Source of the DNA: Sphingomonas sp. | GTDB lineage: Bacteria > Pseudomonadota > Alphaproteobacteria > Sphingomonadales > Sphingomonadaceae | Assembly: GCF_017304615.1 (NCBI RefSeq) | Contig: NZ_JAFKLZ010000002.1 | Location: forward strand, 124,001-188,000 | DNA: 64,000 nucleotides | Reading direction: 5' to 3' | Shown: piece by piece, positions 15,866-25,314 of the stretch | How the letters are laid out: every line of letters begins with the position of its first letter | How positions within the stretch are numbered: position 1 is the stretch's first letter | Program-made: the position numbers and the translations under genes | The notes under the pieces: generated by a model | What the model saw: the letters and a program-made list of their open reading frames with translations, nothing else | Database searches by the model: none | Told to the model about the DNA's origin: nothing

Positions 15866-17551
15866 ATGGGGCGTATCGGCCATCTGTTTTTCGTATGTGC
15901 GCTGTTCGCCGCTTTCGTGACGAGTTTCGCCGCATCCCCGGCGCGCGCGCAGAGCGCGGTGACGGGCGTTCCCCTGTCGGTCTGCGTCGCGCGAGTCGCC
16001 CCGGGCGACAAGGCCGCCAGCATGTTCGCGGCGAAAGGCCGGTTCGACTGCGCCACGCCGCAGACCAAATTCCACAATGGCGACTATTGGGTACTCTCCC
16101 AGCCGCTGGACAATATCGCCGATGCCGCCGACCGCGATCGTGTCCGCATCGCCAGCCTGTGGCAGGAACGCGTCACGCTCTACGCACTCTATCCCGACGG
16201 CACGCTGCGCGGCTGGACCTATGACGGTGCCGCGACCAGCCGCCACCTTCAACTCGGCGCAATGATCCAGTGGCGGCTCGACCCCAAGCTCGGCGCACCG
16301 GCGCGACTGTTGTGGCGAGTCGACGGCAGCGCCAATCTGCGCGGCATTATCGTCGCGCCCCGGCTGGCCACGCCGGCCCAGGCATCGCGGGCGAATATCG
16401 AAATGGCGGCGCTGTATTCGGGGTTCACCGGGCTCTGCATCGCGCTGTTGATCTACAACCTCGCCATGTGGGGCGCGCTGCGCCATCGGTTCCAGCTCGC
16501 CTACTGCGCGATGGTGCTGTCGCTGTTGCTCTACGGCTTCACCTCATCGGGCGGGCTGGCCTGGGCCAACCCGGCGATGCTCAACAACGACCGGCTGCGG
16601 TTCAACTACATTTTCCTGGCCTGCGCCGCGGCGACGGCCTTCATGTTCGCGCGCGCGTTCTTCCCGTCCGCGGTGACGTCGGGATGGGTGTCGCGCGCGG
16701 CTAACGCCCTGACCGCCCTGTCGCTGACCGCGATGGTCGCGTTCGCGTTACTAGCGCCGTGGCAGATCCGGCTGCTCGACACCTTCTACACCCTCAGCTT
16801 CGCGGTGCTGATCGTGGCCGTGCTGCCGATCATCATCCGCGCCCGCATCGAACGCAGCCCCCATTTGTGGCTGTTCGCCATCGCCTGGGCGGCGCCGATC
16901 GTGTTCGCGGCGCTGCGCCTGCTCGCCAATCTGACGCTGGTGCGGTGGAGTTTCTGGCTCGACAATTCGACGATCTTGGCCATGGCGTTCGAGGCGATCG
17001 TGTCGACGCTGGCGATCGCCTATCGCATCCGCCTGCTCAGCATCGAACGCGACGAGGCGATCGAGCGCGAGATCATCGCCGCGCGGCTGGCCGATACCGA
17101 TCCGCTGACCGGTCTGCTCAATCGCCGCGCGTTCATGCGTAAGGCGATCGGACGATCGGGCGAACAGTCGATGATCCTGACCGACCTCGATCATTTCAAG
17201 CGCGTCAACGAAACGCTGGGGCATGACGGCGGCGACGAGGTGCTGCGCCGGTTCGCGCGCGTCCTGCGCCAGGCGGCGCCGACCGGCGCGCTGATCACGC
17301 GGATGGGTGGCGAGGAGTTCGCGATCCTGTCGCCGGCCGAGCGTGCCGTAGCGCCCGACACGATCCTGGAACGCCTGCGCGCCGCGCGGATGCCGTTCGA
17401 CGTCCAGGTCACCGCCAGCATCGGCGCATGCACCGGCCCTCTCGCCACCGAGGCGGACTGGAAGGAAATGTATCGCCGCGCCGACCGCGCTTTGTTCGAG
17501 GCGAAACAGGCCGGCCGCGACCGCGCGCGCTTCGCCCCGCTCGCCGCCTAA
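15866..17551 (+). CDS. membrane diguanylate cyclase (7TMR-DISM-like sensor with GGDEF domain)
   Basis: 561 residues. Signal peptide (to about 31), a periplasmic beta-rich sensor of about 150 residues, seven hydrophobic segments between about 180 and 390, then a GGDEF domain starting DTDPLTGLLNRRAF. The catalytic motif is GGEEF (about residue 480) with the metal-site LTDLDHFKRVNETLGHD intact, so it should make c-di-GMP. The upstream RxxD inhibitory site is absent (the aligned residues are P and A). ATG at 15866 is chosen because it opens on the signal peptide. Confidence 0.9.
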   Translation: MGRIGHLFFVCALFAAFVTSFAASPARAQSAVTGVPLSVCVARVAPGDKAASMFAAKGRFDCATPQTKFHNGDYWVLSQPLDNIADAADRDRVRIASLWQERVTLYALYPDGTLRGWTYDGAATSRHLQLGAMIQWRLDPKLGAPARLLWRVDGSANLRGIIVAPRLATPAQASRANIEMAALYSGFTGLCIALLIYNLAMWGALRHRFQLAYCAMVLSLLLYGFTSSGGLAWANPAMLNNDRLRFNYIFLACAAATAFMFARAFFPSAVTSGWVSRAANALTALSLTAMVAFALLAPWQIRLLDTFYTLSFAVLIVAVLPIIIRARIERSPHLWLFAIAWAAPIVFAALRLLANLTLVRWSFWLDNSTILAMAFEAIVSTLAIAYRIRLLSIERDEAIEREIIAARLADTDPLTGLLNRRAFMRKAIGRSGEQSMILTDLDHFKRVNETLGHDGGDEVLRRFARVLRQAAPTGALITRMGGEEFAILSPAERAVAPDTILERLRAARMPFDVQVTASIGACTGPLATEADWKEMYRRADRALFEAKQAGRDRARFAPLAA

Positions 17552-17606
17552 CGATCCTCCACAAAATCCCTTTGTCGCCGGACGCGACCTCGCATATGGT
17601 AAACGC

Positions 17607-17810
17607 ATGCGGAAGCAGCGGCGGACCATTCTGATAGCGGCGGCGGTGCTGGCCATCGTCGCGGTCGCGCGTCACCCGACCGCAGACGTCGAAATCCTGA
17701 CGCATCAGGTGGGCGACCCCTCACCGCGCAAGGTCGAGGCGGCGATCGACCTGGGTGTCGTCGCGGTCAAATTCCTGCTCACCTGGACGGCGAATCGGGT
17801 AGTTTCCTAA
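17607..17810 (+). CDS. small hypothetical membrane or secreted protein
   Basis: 67 residues: basic start MRKQRR, hydrophobic TILIAAAVLAIVAVA, then a 45-residue tail ending LLTWTANRVVS. It could be a single-pass membrane protein or a secreted peptide. No homologous family recognised and no strong ribosome site, so it is a moderate-confidence gene between the GGDEF protein and the acyl-CoA ligase. Confidence 0.45.
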   Translation: MRKQRRTILIAAAVLAIVAVARHPTADVEILTHQVGDPSPRKVEAAIDLGVVAVKFLLTWTANRVVS

Positions 17811-17835
17811 CCTTCGCGCGCTTACATCGGTGTCA

Positions 17836-19518
17836 ATGACCGATCCGGAGAGCATCTGGCGTAGCGCCGCCTATCTTCACCCGACGCCCTGGGCGACGGA
17901 GTTCCCGCCGCTGGCGCTGACCACGATGTTCGAGGAATCGGCCGCGCGGCACGGCGACAGGCCGTTGATCGATTTTCTCGGCCGGCATTATTCCTATGCG
18001 GAGACGCTGGACGGCGCGAACCGAGTCGCGGCGGGGCTGGCGAAGCTCGGTTACGGGCCGGGCGACCGCCTTGGGCTGTTCCTGCCCAACGTGCCGCACT
18101 ACCTCGCGGCCTATTACGGCATCCTCAAGCTCGGCGCGACGGTGGTCAATTTCTCGCCACTCTACACGGTCGACGAGCTGGCGCATCAAGTCGAGGATTC
18201 GGGCACGCGCGCGCTGTTCACGCTGTCGGCGGCGGCGCTGCTGCCGACCGCGCTCAAGGTGCTGGACAGGTCGAGCATCGAGCGGCTGATCGTCGGATCG
18301 GTCGCGGGCGCGCTGCCACCCACCAAGTCGCTATTCTACCGGCTGTTCCGCGGGAAGGAGGTGGCCAAGCGCCCTCACGATCCGCGTATCATGGCCTTCT
18401 CCAAGCTGATCGCCAATGACGGCGCCGGTGACCATCCGGCGATCGACGCAGAGAACCATGTCGCGGTGATCCAATATACCGGCGGCACCACCGGCACACC
18501 CAAGGGGGCGATGCTGACTCACCAGAACCTGTCGGCCAACGCCCGACAAGTCGAGGGCATGGACCCGGAGCCGGGCGGCGAGGACCGGATCATCGGCGTG
18601 CTCCCACTGTTCCATGTCTTCGCGAATACCTGCGTGATGAACCGGACGGTCGCGAACGGCGGCATGATCGTGATGCTGCCGCGGTTCGACGGGGCGCAGG
18701 TGCTCGCGGCGATCGAGCGGACCAGGGCGACCGCGTTGCCGGGCGTGCCGACTATGTATCAGGCGCTGCTCGACCATCCCAAATTGAAGACCACCGACCT
18801 GTCGAGTCTGCGATATTGCATCTCCGGCGGCGCGCCGCTGCCCGCCGAGGTCAAGGCGAAGTTCGAAGCGGCGACGGGTGGCCGGGTGATCGAAGGCTAT
18901 GGCCTGTCGGAAACGTCCGGCGTCGTCTCGTGCAATCCCTATGCGAGCATGGGCAAGGTCGGCAGCATCGGCCAGCCGATTCCCGCGACGCATGTCCGGC
19001 TGGTCGACAAGGAAGACCCGTCGCGCCCGGCACCCGAGGGCGAACCCGGCGAGATCGTCGTTCGCGGACCGCAGATCATGAAGGGTTACTGGAACCGGCC
19101 CGACGCCGACCGCGACGTGTTCGTGGAGGGGTGGCTGCGCACCGGCGATGTCGGGGAGATCGACGCGGACGGTTTCATCCGCGTGGTCGACCGGCTCAAG
19201 GACATGATCGCCGTGTCGGGCTTCAAGGTCTTCCCCAGCCAGATCGAGGCGGTGCTGTACAAGCATCCCGCGGTGAAGGAGGCGCTGGTGATCGGCGTGC
19301 CCGACGCCTATCGCGGCGAACAGCCCCGCGCCTATGTAACGCTGACCGACGGCGCGACCGCGACGCCCGACGAGATCAGGACATGGCTCAACGCCCAGCT
19401 CGGCCATCACGAGCGCGTCGATCAGGTGGTGATCCGCCTGACGCTGCCCAAAACGCTGGTCGGCAAGCTCAGCCGCAAGGAGCTGGTCGACGAAGTGAGG
19501 GCCGAATCGACCGGGTGA
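17836..19518 (+). CDS. long-chain fatty acid--CoA ligase
   Basis: 560 residues of the AMP-forming ligase family. P-loop YTGGTTGTPKGAMLTHQN near residue 215, GYGLSETSG adenine-binding motif, LRTGDVGEIDADGF and the C-terminal catalytic lysine region LVGKLSRKELVDE. It activates fatty acids for beta-oxidation or lipid synthesis. A GTG two codons upstream (17830) is an alternative start. FadD-like, but the exact chain-length range cannot be read from sequence. Confidence 0.93.
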   Translation: MTDPESIWRSAAYLHPTPWATEFPPLALTTMFEESAARHGDRPLIDFLGRHYSYAETLDGANRVAAGLAKLGYGPGDRLGLFLPNVPHYLAAYYGILKLGATVVNFSPLYTVDELAHQVEDSGTRALFTLSAAALLPTALKVLDRSSIERLIVGSVAGALPPTKSLFYRLFRGKEVAKRPHDPRIMAFSKLIANDGAGDHPAIDAENHVAVIQYTGGTTGTPKGAMLTHQNLSANARQVEGMDPEPGGEDRIIGVLPLFHVFANTCVMNRTVANGGMIVMLPRFDGAQVLAAIERTRATALPGVPTMYQALLDHPKLKTTDLSSLRYCISGGAPLPAEVKAKFEAATGGRVIEGYGLSETSGVVSCNPYASMGKVGSIGQPIPATHVRLVDKEDPSRPAPEGEPGEIVVRGPQIMKGYWNRPDADRDVFVEGWLRTGDVGEIDADGFIRVVDRLKDMIAVSGFKVFPSQIEAVLYKHPAVKEALVIGVPDAYRGEQPRAYVTLTDGATATPDEIRTWLNAQLGHHERVDQVVIRLTLPKTLVGKLSRKELVDEVRAESTG

Positions 19519-19634
19519 ACCCAATTAGTCATTTGATCGCAACAAAATAACCGGATGACGCGTTTCGGACCTATCGGCGGTTGTGTGCCGGTCAGGTCGG
19601 TGCCATTGTTGCACTGCAATAAAGGGAGACCATC

Positions 19635-19877
19635 ATGAGGTTCGCGAAGTATCTGGGGGCGGTAGCAGCCCTGTCGATGGCCGCGGCGCCGGCTTTGGCC
19701 GCCCCGGCCAACCCTGCCGCCAGCCTGTCGGTCGCCAAGTCGGTACGCGCATCGGCGCCGACCAAGAACGCCAGCCAGCTCCACGGGGCGGGCATCTTCC
19801 TGGCCGCAGCGGCGGTAGTCGGGATCGTGGTCGCGATCGTGCTGATCGCCGACGACAACAAGTCGAAGAGCCCGTAA
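19635..19877 (+). CDS. small membrane protein, conserved in sphingomonads (inferred)
   Basis: 80 residues with AAAGGGAGA upstream. A signal-like segment (MRFAKYLGAVAALSMAAAPALA) is followed by an Ala/Ser-rich stretch and a transmembrane helix (GIFLAAAAVVGIVVAIVLIA) ending in a short charged tail DDNKSKSP. Unknown function. A strong terminator follows directly, so it is probably a monocistronic gene. Confidence 0.7.
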   Translation: MRFAKYLGAVAALSMAAAPALAAPANPAASLSVAKSVRASAPTKNASQLHGAGIFLAAAAVVGIVVAIVLIADDNKSKSP

Positions 19878-19898
19878 GCTAGTCGATAATGAATACGG

Positions 19899-19926
19899 AA
19901 AAGGGGGGGCTGCGGCCCCCTTTTTT
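19899..19926 (+). terminator. rho-independent terminator, probably bidirectional
   Basis: AAAAGGGGG and CCCCCTTTTTT flank a GGCTGCGG loop region. It ends the small membrane protein gene and also lies just past the convergent C13 peptidase gene. Confidence 0.9.
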
Positions 19927-19934
19927 GTACCCGC

Positions 19935-20945
19935 TTACTTGCCGTCGAAGATCGTGATCGCCGGGCGGCCGACCAGCGGCGTCGCAGTCTTGGGCATCTT
20001 CGCCTCGAGCGGAGCGAGCCAGGTCGAAACCTTGCTGCCGATCGAAATCTGCGGCTGCGAGGGGATGATGTCGCTGCTCATCGCTTCCCATTTGGCGATC
20101 AGCGCCAGCGCATTCTCGCCCGCCTTGGCGAGCGGCACCGGTTGCCGCAGCGCGTTGTTGATCATCGCGTCGCCATAGAAGGTCCAGTCGCGGTCGGACT
20201 GGCAGCCGAACGACGTGCGGTCGGCCGAGGCGGCGGTGAACAGCGCCGTGGTGTCGCTCGACAAGGTCGGCACGAAGATTCCGGAGAAGCACGCCGACAG
20301 GATCAGCAGGCGGTTCTCGATCCCGAGCTCATCGAACATCCGCGCCATCCGCGCCGGCGGGATGATGCCGAACCCGTCGTCGGCGTCGTGATAGGCCAGG
20401 CCCACCTTCGCGCCATGCCCGGCGGTGTAGAGGACGAGCACGTCCTGCTTCTTGTCCATCAGCTCAGCGACGCGCGCGAGGGCGACCCCCAGGTTGCGGG
20501 GGGAGCCGTTGGGCAGCGCCGACGGCCCGCTGCCGTCTGTCCCCGCGAGCACGATCGTGCGCCCGGCCGCATTGTAGCGGCGGCTGAGCACCTTGCCCGC
20601 CTCGCGCGCTTCGCGGCCGAAGATCGGGTCGCTGTCGAGCCCGACGACGACGACATAGGCGTCGACCACGCCCGGCTTTTGCGGGCCGAGCGCCGCGAGC
20701 GCCTTGTCGAGCTTGCGCTGTTCGTCGAGCAACCATTTGGGCGAACGGTCGCGTTCGAGTTCCGGCCCGAGATCGAGCGACGCCGTCGCCTCGGCCTCGT
20801 TGGTGCCGGAGACGAGGCCCGGCCAGCCGCCGACATGCTCGGGTGCCTTATAGGGCGTGGTCGATTGCCCGGTCGCCGATGCCGTGACCGCGAGCGACAC
20901 CGCCAGCACGCTCGCCGTTCGCGCGACCTTACCCCACCACCGCAT
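19935..20945 (-). CDS. C13 (legumain-like) family cysteine peptidase, secreted
   Basis: 336 residues from ATG 20945 (AGGGG upstream), with a signal peptide (to about ATASATG). The caspase-fold dyad is visible: His in LYTAGHGAKVG and Cys in LILSACFSGIFV, both in the family context. Bacterial C13 proteins are periplasmic or surface enzymes of largely unknown substrate, distantly related to GPI8 and legumain. It stands upstream of nothing on its strand but a terminator; sdhA ends 184 bases away. Confidence 0.88.
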   Translation of the reverse strand: MRWWGKVARTASVLAVSLAVTASATGQSTTPYKAPEHVGGWPGLVSGTNEAEATASLDLGPELERDRSPKWLLDEQRKLDKALAALGPQKPGVVDAYVVVVGLDSDPIFGREAREAGKVLSRRYNAAGRTIVLAGTDGSGPSALPNGSPRNLGVALARVAELMDKKQDVLVLYTAGHGAKVGLAYHDADDGFGIIPPARMARMFDELGIENRLLILSACFSGIFVPTLSSDTTALFTAASADRTSFGCQSDRDWTFYGDAMINNALRQPVPLAKAGENALALIAKWEAMSSDIIPSQPQISIGSKVSTWLAPLEAKMPKTATPLVGRPAITIFDGK

Positions 20946-21030
20946 ATGCTTCGCCCCTGCCGGAAATCGATCGGACGACCTTCGCGCGCGGCGGGGCGGT
21001 GTCAAGCGGCGACACGACGAGATTTACTAG

Positions 21031-21129
21031 GCATGGGCAAAGCCCATGCCGTCGGCCGCTGCTTTTGGCAGCGCCGGCCGGGCTTGGCCGCGGGCGGCGA
21101 TTAGCGTGCGCTAATCGCCTCGGCCAAGC
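21031..21129. repeat. modular variable-stem hairpin element, copy 1 (3' of sdhA)
   Basis: From left: hairpin GCATGGGC/GCCCATGC with AAA loop (21031-21049); CGTCGG linker; hairpin GCTGC/GCAGC; CGCCGGCCGG; then GCTTGGCC (21082-21089) and GGCCAAGC (21122-21129) enclosing an inner palindrome with arms GCGATTAGCG and CGCTAATCGC (21097-21118). The right outer arm abuts the sdhA stop codon. The inner palindrome recurs at 45452-45473. Confidence 0.8.
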
Positions 21130-22932
21130 TCAATAAACCCGCTTCTTCGGCTTGATATACTCCACATCGTCCGTGAGCGTGTAGTCGTGGACCGGGCGGT
21201 AATCGAGGCTGACGCTCCCGCCCTTGCCGCCCCAGCCGTCGAACGTCGCGATGGTGTGCTTCATGAAATTCTTGTCGTCACGCTCGGGATAATCCTCGTG
21301 CATGTGCGCGCCGCGGCTTTCCTTACGATTGGCCGCGCCCCGGATCGTGACGATCGCCTGACCGAGCAGGTTATCGAGTTCGAGCGTCTCGACCAGGTCG
21401 GTGTTCCAGATCAGCGACCGGTCGGTGATGCCGACATCGCCCAGCGACTTGTACACCGCATCCATGTGCGTCACGCCTTCGTCGAGCAGCGCCGTGTCGC
21501 GGAACACCGCGCAATGCTTCTGCATCGTGCGCTGCATGTCGAGGCGAATTTGCGCGGTCGGGGCGGCGCCCTTCGCATTGCGGAAATGGTCGAGCCGTTC
21601 GATCGCCTTGTCGTCCGCGGCGGAGACGGGCGCGCCGTGCTTGGTATTGGGCTTGAGGATGTCGGCGATTCGCTTGCCGGTCGCGCGGCCGAACACGACG
21701 AGATCGATCAGCGAGTTGGAGCCGAGCCGGTTGGCGCCGTGGACGCTGACGCACGCCGCCTCGCCCACGGCAAACAGGCCGGGCACCACGGCATCGGGAT
21801 CGCCGTCCTTCAGATGGACGACCTCGCCGTGATAGTTCGTGGGGATGCCGCCCATATTGTAGTGGACGGTCGGCGTGACCGGCAGCGGCTGGCGCGTCAG
21901 GTCGACGCCGGCGAAGATCTTCCCCGTCTCGGTGATGCCGGGCAGGCGCTCGTGCAGCACCTTCGGATCGATGTGATCGAGGTGGAGGTAGATGTGATCC
22001 TTGTTCGGGCCGACGCCGCGCCCTTCGCGGATTTCGGCCGCCATCGATCGCGACACGACGTCGCGCGACGCCAGGTCCTTCGCCGAGGGGGCATAGCGTT
22101 CCATGAAGCGCTCGCCCTCGGAATTGGTCAGATAGCCACCCTCGCCGCGCGCGCCCTCGGTGATCAGCACGCCCGCGCCGTAAATGCCCGTCGGGTGGAA
22201 CTGGACGAATTCCATGTCCTGCAGCGGCAATCCGGCGCGTAGCACCATCCCGCCGCCATCGCCGGTACAGGTGTGCGCCGAAGTCGCCGAGAAATAGCAG
22301 CGGCCATAGCCGCCCGTCGCCAGCACGGTCGCATGGCTGCGGAAGCGGTGGATGCTGCCATCCTCCATGCACAGCGCGATCACGCCCTTGCACTCGCCAC
22401 CTTCCATGATGAGGTCGAGCGCGAAATATTCGATGTAGAAATCGGCGTCGAAGCGCAGGCTCTGCTGGTAGAGCGCGTGGAGCATCGCATGGCCGGTGCG
22501 GTCGGCGGCGGCGCAGGTCCGCTGCGCGGGTGGCCCCTCGCCCATGTTCTGCATCATGCCGCCGAACGGGCGCTGATAGATCTTGCCCGCGTCGGTGCGG
22601 CTGAACGGCACGCCGGCATGTTCGAGTTCATAGACCGCCGCCGGCGCCTCGCGGACCATATATTCGATCGCGTCCTGGTCGCCGAGCCAGTCCGACCCCT
22701 TGACGGTGTCGTACATGTGCCAGGTCCAGTGATCCGGACCCATGTTGCCCAGGCTGGCGGCGATGCCGCCCTGCGCCGCGACGGTATGGCTGCGGGTCGG
22801 AAACACCTTGGTGATGCACGCCGTCTTCAGGCCGCTTTGCGCGCATTCCTGCACCGCGCGCAGGCCCGATCCGCCCGCGCCGACGACCACCGCGTCATAG
22901 GTGTGGTCGATGATCTTGTACGCGTCGCTCAT
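21130..22932 (-). CDS. sdhA: succinate dehydrogenase flavoprotein subunit
   Basis: 600 residues. FAD-binding [13 protein letters not shown] at the N-terminus; [12 protein letters not shown] contains the histidine that carries covalent FAD; later HRLGSNSL-type [21 protein letters not shown] and the C-terminal [18 protein letters not shown]. It oxidises succinate to fumarate at the inner membrane. It overlaps sdhD by 4 bases. ATG at 22932 chosen; further upstream would overlap sdhD. No sdhB follows. Confidence 0.97.
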   Translation of the reverse strand: MSDAYKIIDHTYDAVVVGAGGSGLRAVQECAQSGLKTACITKVFPTRSHTVAAQGGIAASLGNMGPDHWTWHMYDTVKGSDWLGDQDAIEYMVREAPAAVYELEHAGVPFSRTDAGKIYQRPFGGMMQNMGEGPPAQRTCAAADRTGHAMLHALYQQSLRFDADFYIEYFALDLIMEGGECKGVIALCMEDGSIHRFRSHATVLATGGYGRCYFSATSAHTCTGDGGGMVLRAGLPLQDMEFVQFHPTGIYGAGVLITEGARGEGGYLTNSEGERFMERYAPSAKDLASRDVVSRSMAAEIREGRGVGPNKDHIYLHLDHIDPKVLHERLPGITETGKIFAGVDLTRQPLPVTPTVHYNMGGIPTNYHGEVVHLKDGDPDAVVPGLFAVGEAACVSVHGANRLGSNSLIDLVVFGRATGKRIADILKPNTKHGAPVSAADDKAIERLDHFRNAKGAAPTAQIRLDMQRTMQKHCAVFRDTALLDEGVTHMDAVYKSLGDVGITDRSLIWNTDLVETLELDNLLGQAIVTIRGAANRKESRGAHMHEDYPERDDKNFMKHTIATFDGWGGKGGSVSLDYRPVHDYTLTDDVEYIKPKKRVY

Positions 22933-23333
22933 CCTGCCGCCGGCCCCGCTGCTGCTACCGTGAACAATGCCGCCTTGAGGATCGAGAAGATCGCGGTGAC
23001 GGCGATGATGGCGAGGAAATATTCGGCGATCAGCAGCCACGCGACGCGACCCTCATCATCCTGATAATCCTCGATCAGCACCTGCAGCCCCAGCCGCGCG
23101 TGCCAGCAGGTCGAAATGACCAGCAGGATCAGCGGCACGGCATTCCAACTCAACCGAATCCAGTCGTGGACCGCGTTATATTCGAAATTCGGTAGCCGGG
23201 TCAGCGTGAACATGAACCAGGCGAGGAAGAACAGGTTCGATCCCGCCGTCACGCGCTGGCGCCACCAGTGATGCGCGCCTTCCTTGGCGCTGCCTAGGCC
23301 GCGGACGCGGCCGAGTTCGGTACCGTCGCCCAT
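22929..23333 (-). CDS. sdhD: succinate dehydrogenase hydrophobic membrane anchor
   Basis: 134 residues with three transmembrane helices. The N-terminal [20 protein letters not shown] is typical of alphaproteobacterial SdhD, and [17 protein letters not shown] holds the heme b histidine ligand. Anchors the SdhAB head and carries electrons to ubiquinone together with SdhC. Overlaps the sdhC stop and sdhA start (ATGA type). Confidence 0.94.
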   Translation of the reverse strand: MGDGTELGRVRGLGSAKEGAHHWWRQRVTAGSNLFFLAWFMFTLTRLPNFEYNAVHDWIRLSWNAVPLILLVISTCWHARLGLQVLIEDYQDDEGRVAWLLIAEYFLAIIAVTAIFSILKAALFTVAAAGPAAG

Positions 23334-23773
23334 TATTTGGTCCCTGCGATAGCGGCGAGAATGACGTCCTTGAGGAGGATCCCCCAGAACAGGATGGTGA
23401 GGATCGCGGCCCCGACGAAGGTCAGGATTGCGCCGGTCTTGTTGGCCTCGAGCTCATAGCCCGCGCCAGTGTCGAGCACGAGGTGACGAATGCCGCTCAT
23501 CATGTGCTGGAACAGCGAATAGGTCAGCCCGACCCCGACGACGTAGCCGAGCACATTCCAGCCCGGCCCGGTGAACCAGGACAGGAAATAGTCGTAGCTT
23601 TCCTTCCCCGCCGCGAGCGACGCCAGCCACCAGGTGAACAGCAATCCACCGACGATCGCCAGCCCGTCGCCGGTGATGCGGTGGACGATCGACGCCGTCA
23701 TGGCGGGACCCATGCGATAATGGCCGAGATGCGGCGAAATGGGACGGTCAGGTTTGGGCGGAACAGTGGCCAA
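23333..23773 (-). CDS. sdhC: succinate dehydrogenase cytochrome b556 subunit
   Basis: 146 residues. RPISPHLGHYRMGPAMTASIVHRITG is the SdhC signature (quinone-site Ser/Arg and heme region), followed by three transmembrane helices with LFQHMMSGIRHLVLDTG. First gene of sdhCDA. The start is in the normal place for the family. Confidence 0.95.
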   Translation of the reverse strand: MATVPPKPDRPISPHLGHYRMGPAMTASIVHRITGDGLAIVGGLLFTWWLASLAAGKESYDYFLSWFTGPGWNVLGYVVGVGLTYSLFQHMMSGIRHLVLDTGAGYELEANKTGAILTFVGAAILTILFWGILLKDVILAAIAGTK

Positions 23774-23933
23774 GGAAAATACCCCTGCAAGGATGCGTGC
23801 GCCCTCTTACCCCTGATGCTTCGCGATGCAAGCCATCCCCCGAAATCCTAACCTCTCTTTAACCACGGCCGCTGTAGCTCTTGCCCGTAAACCGTCGCGT
23901 CGGCGGGCACGCTGGAAATCGGAGCAATTCGCC

Positions 23934-25292
23934 TTGAACGTCAACGACCTGCCCCCTGCCGAGACGATGGCCGCCAAGGTCCGCCTGTCCGAGCGGCTGC
24001 GCATCTTCGATTTCGACGGCTCGCTGGCCAGCGCCAGCCGGGATGTCTGGACGGTAATCGAACCCGATATTCGGGAGATTTCCGAAGCCTATTGGCAGCA
24101 ATGGCTGCGGTGCTTCGCCGACGATCGCGTCTGGGCGCCGCACGAGACCCAGAAGATGATCGACCTGGGCGTCGATTTCCTGCGTCTGCGTTTCCTCAAT
24201 ACAAGCGAGCGCGGCTGGGTCGAATCGATCGCCCGCTCGGTCGCCGCGGCCTATGCCGGCAAGGTCGAGCCCGAAGCCCTGCTCTCGATGATCAATGCGA
24301 GCGACCGCGCCGCTCTCGACAGCCTGATGCGCCGCGTCGATCGCGAGGACGCGAAGTTGCCGATGATGATCGACACGCTGCTGCGCCTTTCCGCAATGGA
24401 AGGAGACATCACCGTCGCGCTCTACAACAGCTATGTCGAACACGCCGCGCAGACTTATCGCGAGGCGCTCGCCGCCGAATTCCGCGACGGCATCGCCGCC
24501 GTCGTCGAGCGGTCCAGCCTGGAAAGCCATTCGCTGCGCGACCAGTCGATCCGCACGTCCACGTCCGCGCGCGGCATGATCGGCAAGACCTCGGAAGTCG
24601 CGGCGGCAGCCGAGCAATCGGCAGTCGCGATGCGCGAGGCGGCGCAGACCGCCGCTGGCCTCATCCGCGCGATCGAGGACGCCCGCACCGAAGTCGAGGC
24701 CGCCGCTGAAATCGCCAACCGTGCCAGCTCGCAAGCGGGTCAGGCGGTCGGCATGTCCGAGGCCCTGTCCGATCACGCCAAGTCGATCGAATCGATCCTG
24801 GGTCTGATCCGCGACATTGCGGGGCAGACGAACCTGCTCGCGCTCAACGCGACGATCGAGGCAGCCCGCGCGGGCGATGCGGGCCGTGGCTTCGCGGTCG
24901 TCGCGCAGGAAGTGAAGTCCCTCGCCAACCAGACCGCACGCGCGACCGACGACATCGCTGCCAAGATCGCCGCGATCCAGTCCGCCACGCGTTCAACCGT
25001 CGACACCAACGCATCGATCAAATCGACCGTCGCCGAAGTGCAGGAGTCCGCCAACCGCATTCGTTTCGCGATGGAGGCGCAAGCGCAGACCGTCACCGCG
25101 ATCACCGCCGCGGTCGATGAAACCGCGCTCGCCGCCGATTCGATGTCGAACACAATCGCAACCATTCGCGAGGATACTGAAGCGGTGGCGACGGAAATCG
25201 ACGGCGTGGGCAAGGGATTCGATTCGCTCGACGGGCAACTCGGCCAGCTCAAGGCCAGCGCCAGCGATTTCGTGGTCAAGGTAGCGGCATAA
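23934..25292 (+). CDS. soluble methyl-accepting chemotaxis protein with globin-like sensor, copy 1
   Basis: 452 residues from a TTG at 23934 (CGGAG upstream). That start gives 24 residues before FDFDG, matching the 23 in the downstream paralogue; ATG 23967 is the alternative. Residues about 20-180 are helical and fit a protoglobin-type sensor, with Tyr where the proximal heme His would align (my alignment, tentative). Then comes a complete MCP signalling domain whose hairpin tip is [22 protein letters not shown]. No transmembrane segment, so cytoplasmic. It would pass a redox, gas or other internal signal to CheA. Confidence 0.85.
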   Translation: MNVNDLPPAETMAAKVRLSERLRIFDFDGSLASASRDVWTVIEPDIREISEAYWQQWLRCFADDRVWAPHETQKMIDLGVDFLRLRFLNTSERGWVESIARSVAAAYAGKVEPEALLSMINASDRAALDSLMRRVDREDAKLPMMIDTLLRLSAMEGDITVALYNSYVEHAAQTYREALAAEFRDGIAAVVERSSLESHSLRDQSIRTSTSARGMIGKTSEVAAAAEQSAVAMREAAQTAAGLIRAIEDARTEVEAAAEIANRASSQAGQAVGMSEALSDHAKSIESILGLIRDIAGQTNLLALNATIEAARAGDAGRGFAVVAQEVKSLANQTARATDDIAAKIAAIQSATRSTVDTNASIKSTVAEVQESANRIRFAMEAQAQTVTAITAAVDETALAADSMSNTIATIREDTEAVATEIDGVGKGFDSLDGQLGQLKASASDFVVKVAA

Positions 25293-25314
25293 GATCCACA
25301 TCCCGGAGAGGGGC

